Shown here one piece after another: positions 45,601 through 45,661 of a stretch of 45,661 nt of DNA (position 1 is the stretch's first letter; the number at the start of each line of letters is the position of its first letter). The stretch is from Suillus spraguei (Eukaryota > Basidiomycota > Agaricomycetes > Boletales > Suillaceae). The notes beneath the pieces were generated by a model. The model saw nothing but the letters and a program-made list of their open reading frames with translations, made no database searches and had not been told where the DNA came from. Made by a program: the position numbers and the translations under genes. The stretch spans positions 1-45,661 of the forward strand of contig JABCPU010000502.1 in the NCBI GenBank assembly GCA_016800925.1. The letters run 5' to 3'.

Positions 45601-45661
45601 TTGGTGGCATCGCAAAACTGCAGTCGTTCTGCAAAGTCGCTCGTTGATACTGGTATAGATG
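42624..45661 (+). pseudogene. WD40-TPR-HET fusion gene, copy C (inverted, decayed, runs off the window)
   Basis: Opposite orientation to A and B. The WD40 exon is fully open (MSELIPITTPMREFEGHESW to SEWAVPHPK, about 300 residues) and spliced by a normal GT donor at 43520 to the first TPR exon (ILAITTARFACISGELSIAE). Only one copy of that exon exists here, not two. TPR exons continue (INIKPSLTGYMSKGIAFCGK, ADQHDEASLLLKELTTACP, LHGARYNEAAEHFTAAI). Then damage: an in-frame TGA after LTAHQK (44658-44660), a broken KSEC/SALCL region near 44790-44860, a 1-base loss after KHSD (about 45471), and a stop after CKVAR (about 45645). The HET part LLSHRWEEMEALLQDIQ is still visible. WD40 conservation may mean a shorter protein is still made. 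Confidence 0.8.

Overview
The window is fungal nuclear DNA, almost certainly from a basidiomycete of the Agaricomycetes. The genes are split by many short introns of about 50-60 bp, and the families are those expanded in mushroom-forming fungi: Plavaka-type transposase, WD40/TPR/HET proteins, basidiomycete seven-helix membrane proteins and an OPT transporter. The wording of the WD40 repeats (for example FPDKRRMVTAS and GSWDKTTKLWN) is what I associate with Boletales. That order-level guess rests on memory, not on a search.

Layout. 47-1512 (-) is a secreted pepsin-like protein whose first catalytic Asp is replaced. 2823-9987 is a complete 7.2-kb DNA transposon with an 18-bp terminal inverted repeat and a 7-bp target duplication. 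It carries a Plavaka/CMC transposase and two further genes read in opposite directions from a 66-bp gap. It sits inside the end of an older small element, and a 1.2-kb deletion derivative of the same family (10668-11889) follows. 12043-13008 (+) is a frameshifted GNAT-like gene. 13443-17736 (-) and 19302-23628 (-) are tandem copies, A and B, of one large gene. Its spliced product joins an N-terminal WD40 propeller, a TPR array and a C-terminal HET domain. A reads open; B has a stop in the core HET motif. A degenerate second GNAT copy lies beyond B. 25209-28931 (-) is a seven-helix membrane protein pseudogene split by a 5'-truncated LINE (25419-27868), and an intact divergent paralogue lies at 30982-32240 (+).

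32813-41508 is a housekeeping block: ORC5, an OPT oligopeptide transporter, and mitochondrial phosphatidylserine decarboxylase (which shows frameshifts). At the right edge, 42624-45661 (+) is a third, decayed and inverted copy (C) of the WD40-TPR-HET gene, running off the window.

Interpretation. The most interesting content is the WD40-TPR-HET family. It combines a repeat-based sensor and scaffold with the HET cell-death domain in the reverse order of the classical HET-NACHT-WD40 proteins, and no NACHT or NB-ARC domain is visible. Three copies, a near-identical tract between A and B, GC-AG introns, a duplicated TPR exon, a conserved promoter block and inactivation of two copies are what a rapidly turning-over allorecognition or immunity locus would show. 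Second in interest is the three-gene Plavaka element with a 7-bp CCTGANN target duplication and a matching non-autonomous derivative. All gene models were spliced by eye and were not checked against transcripts.
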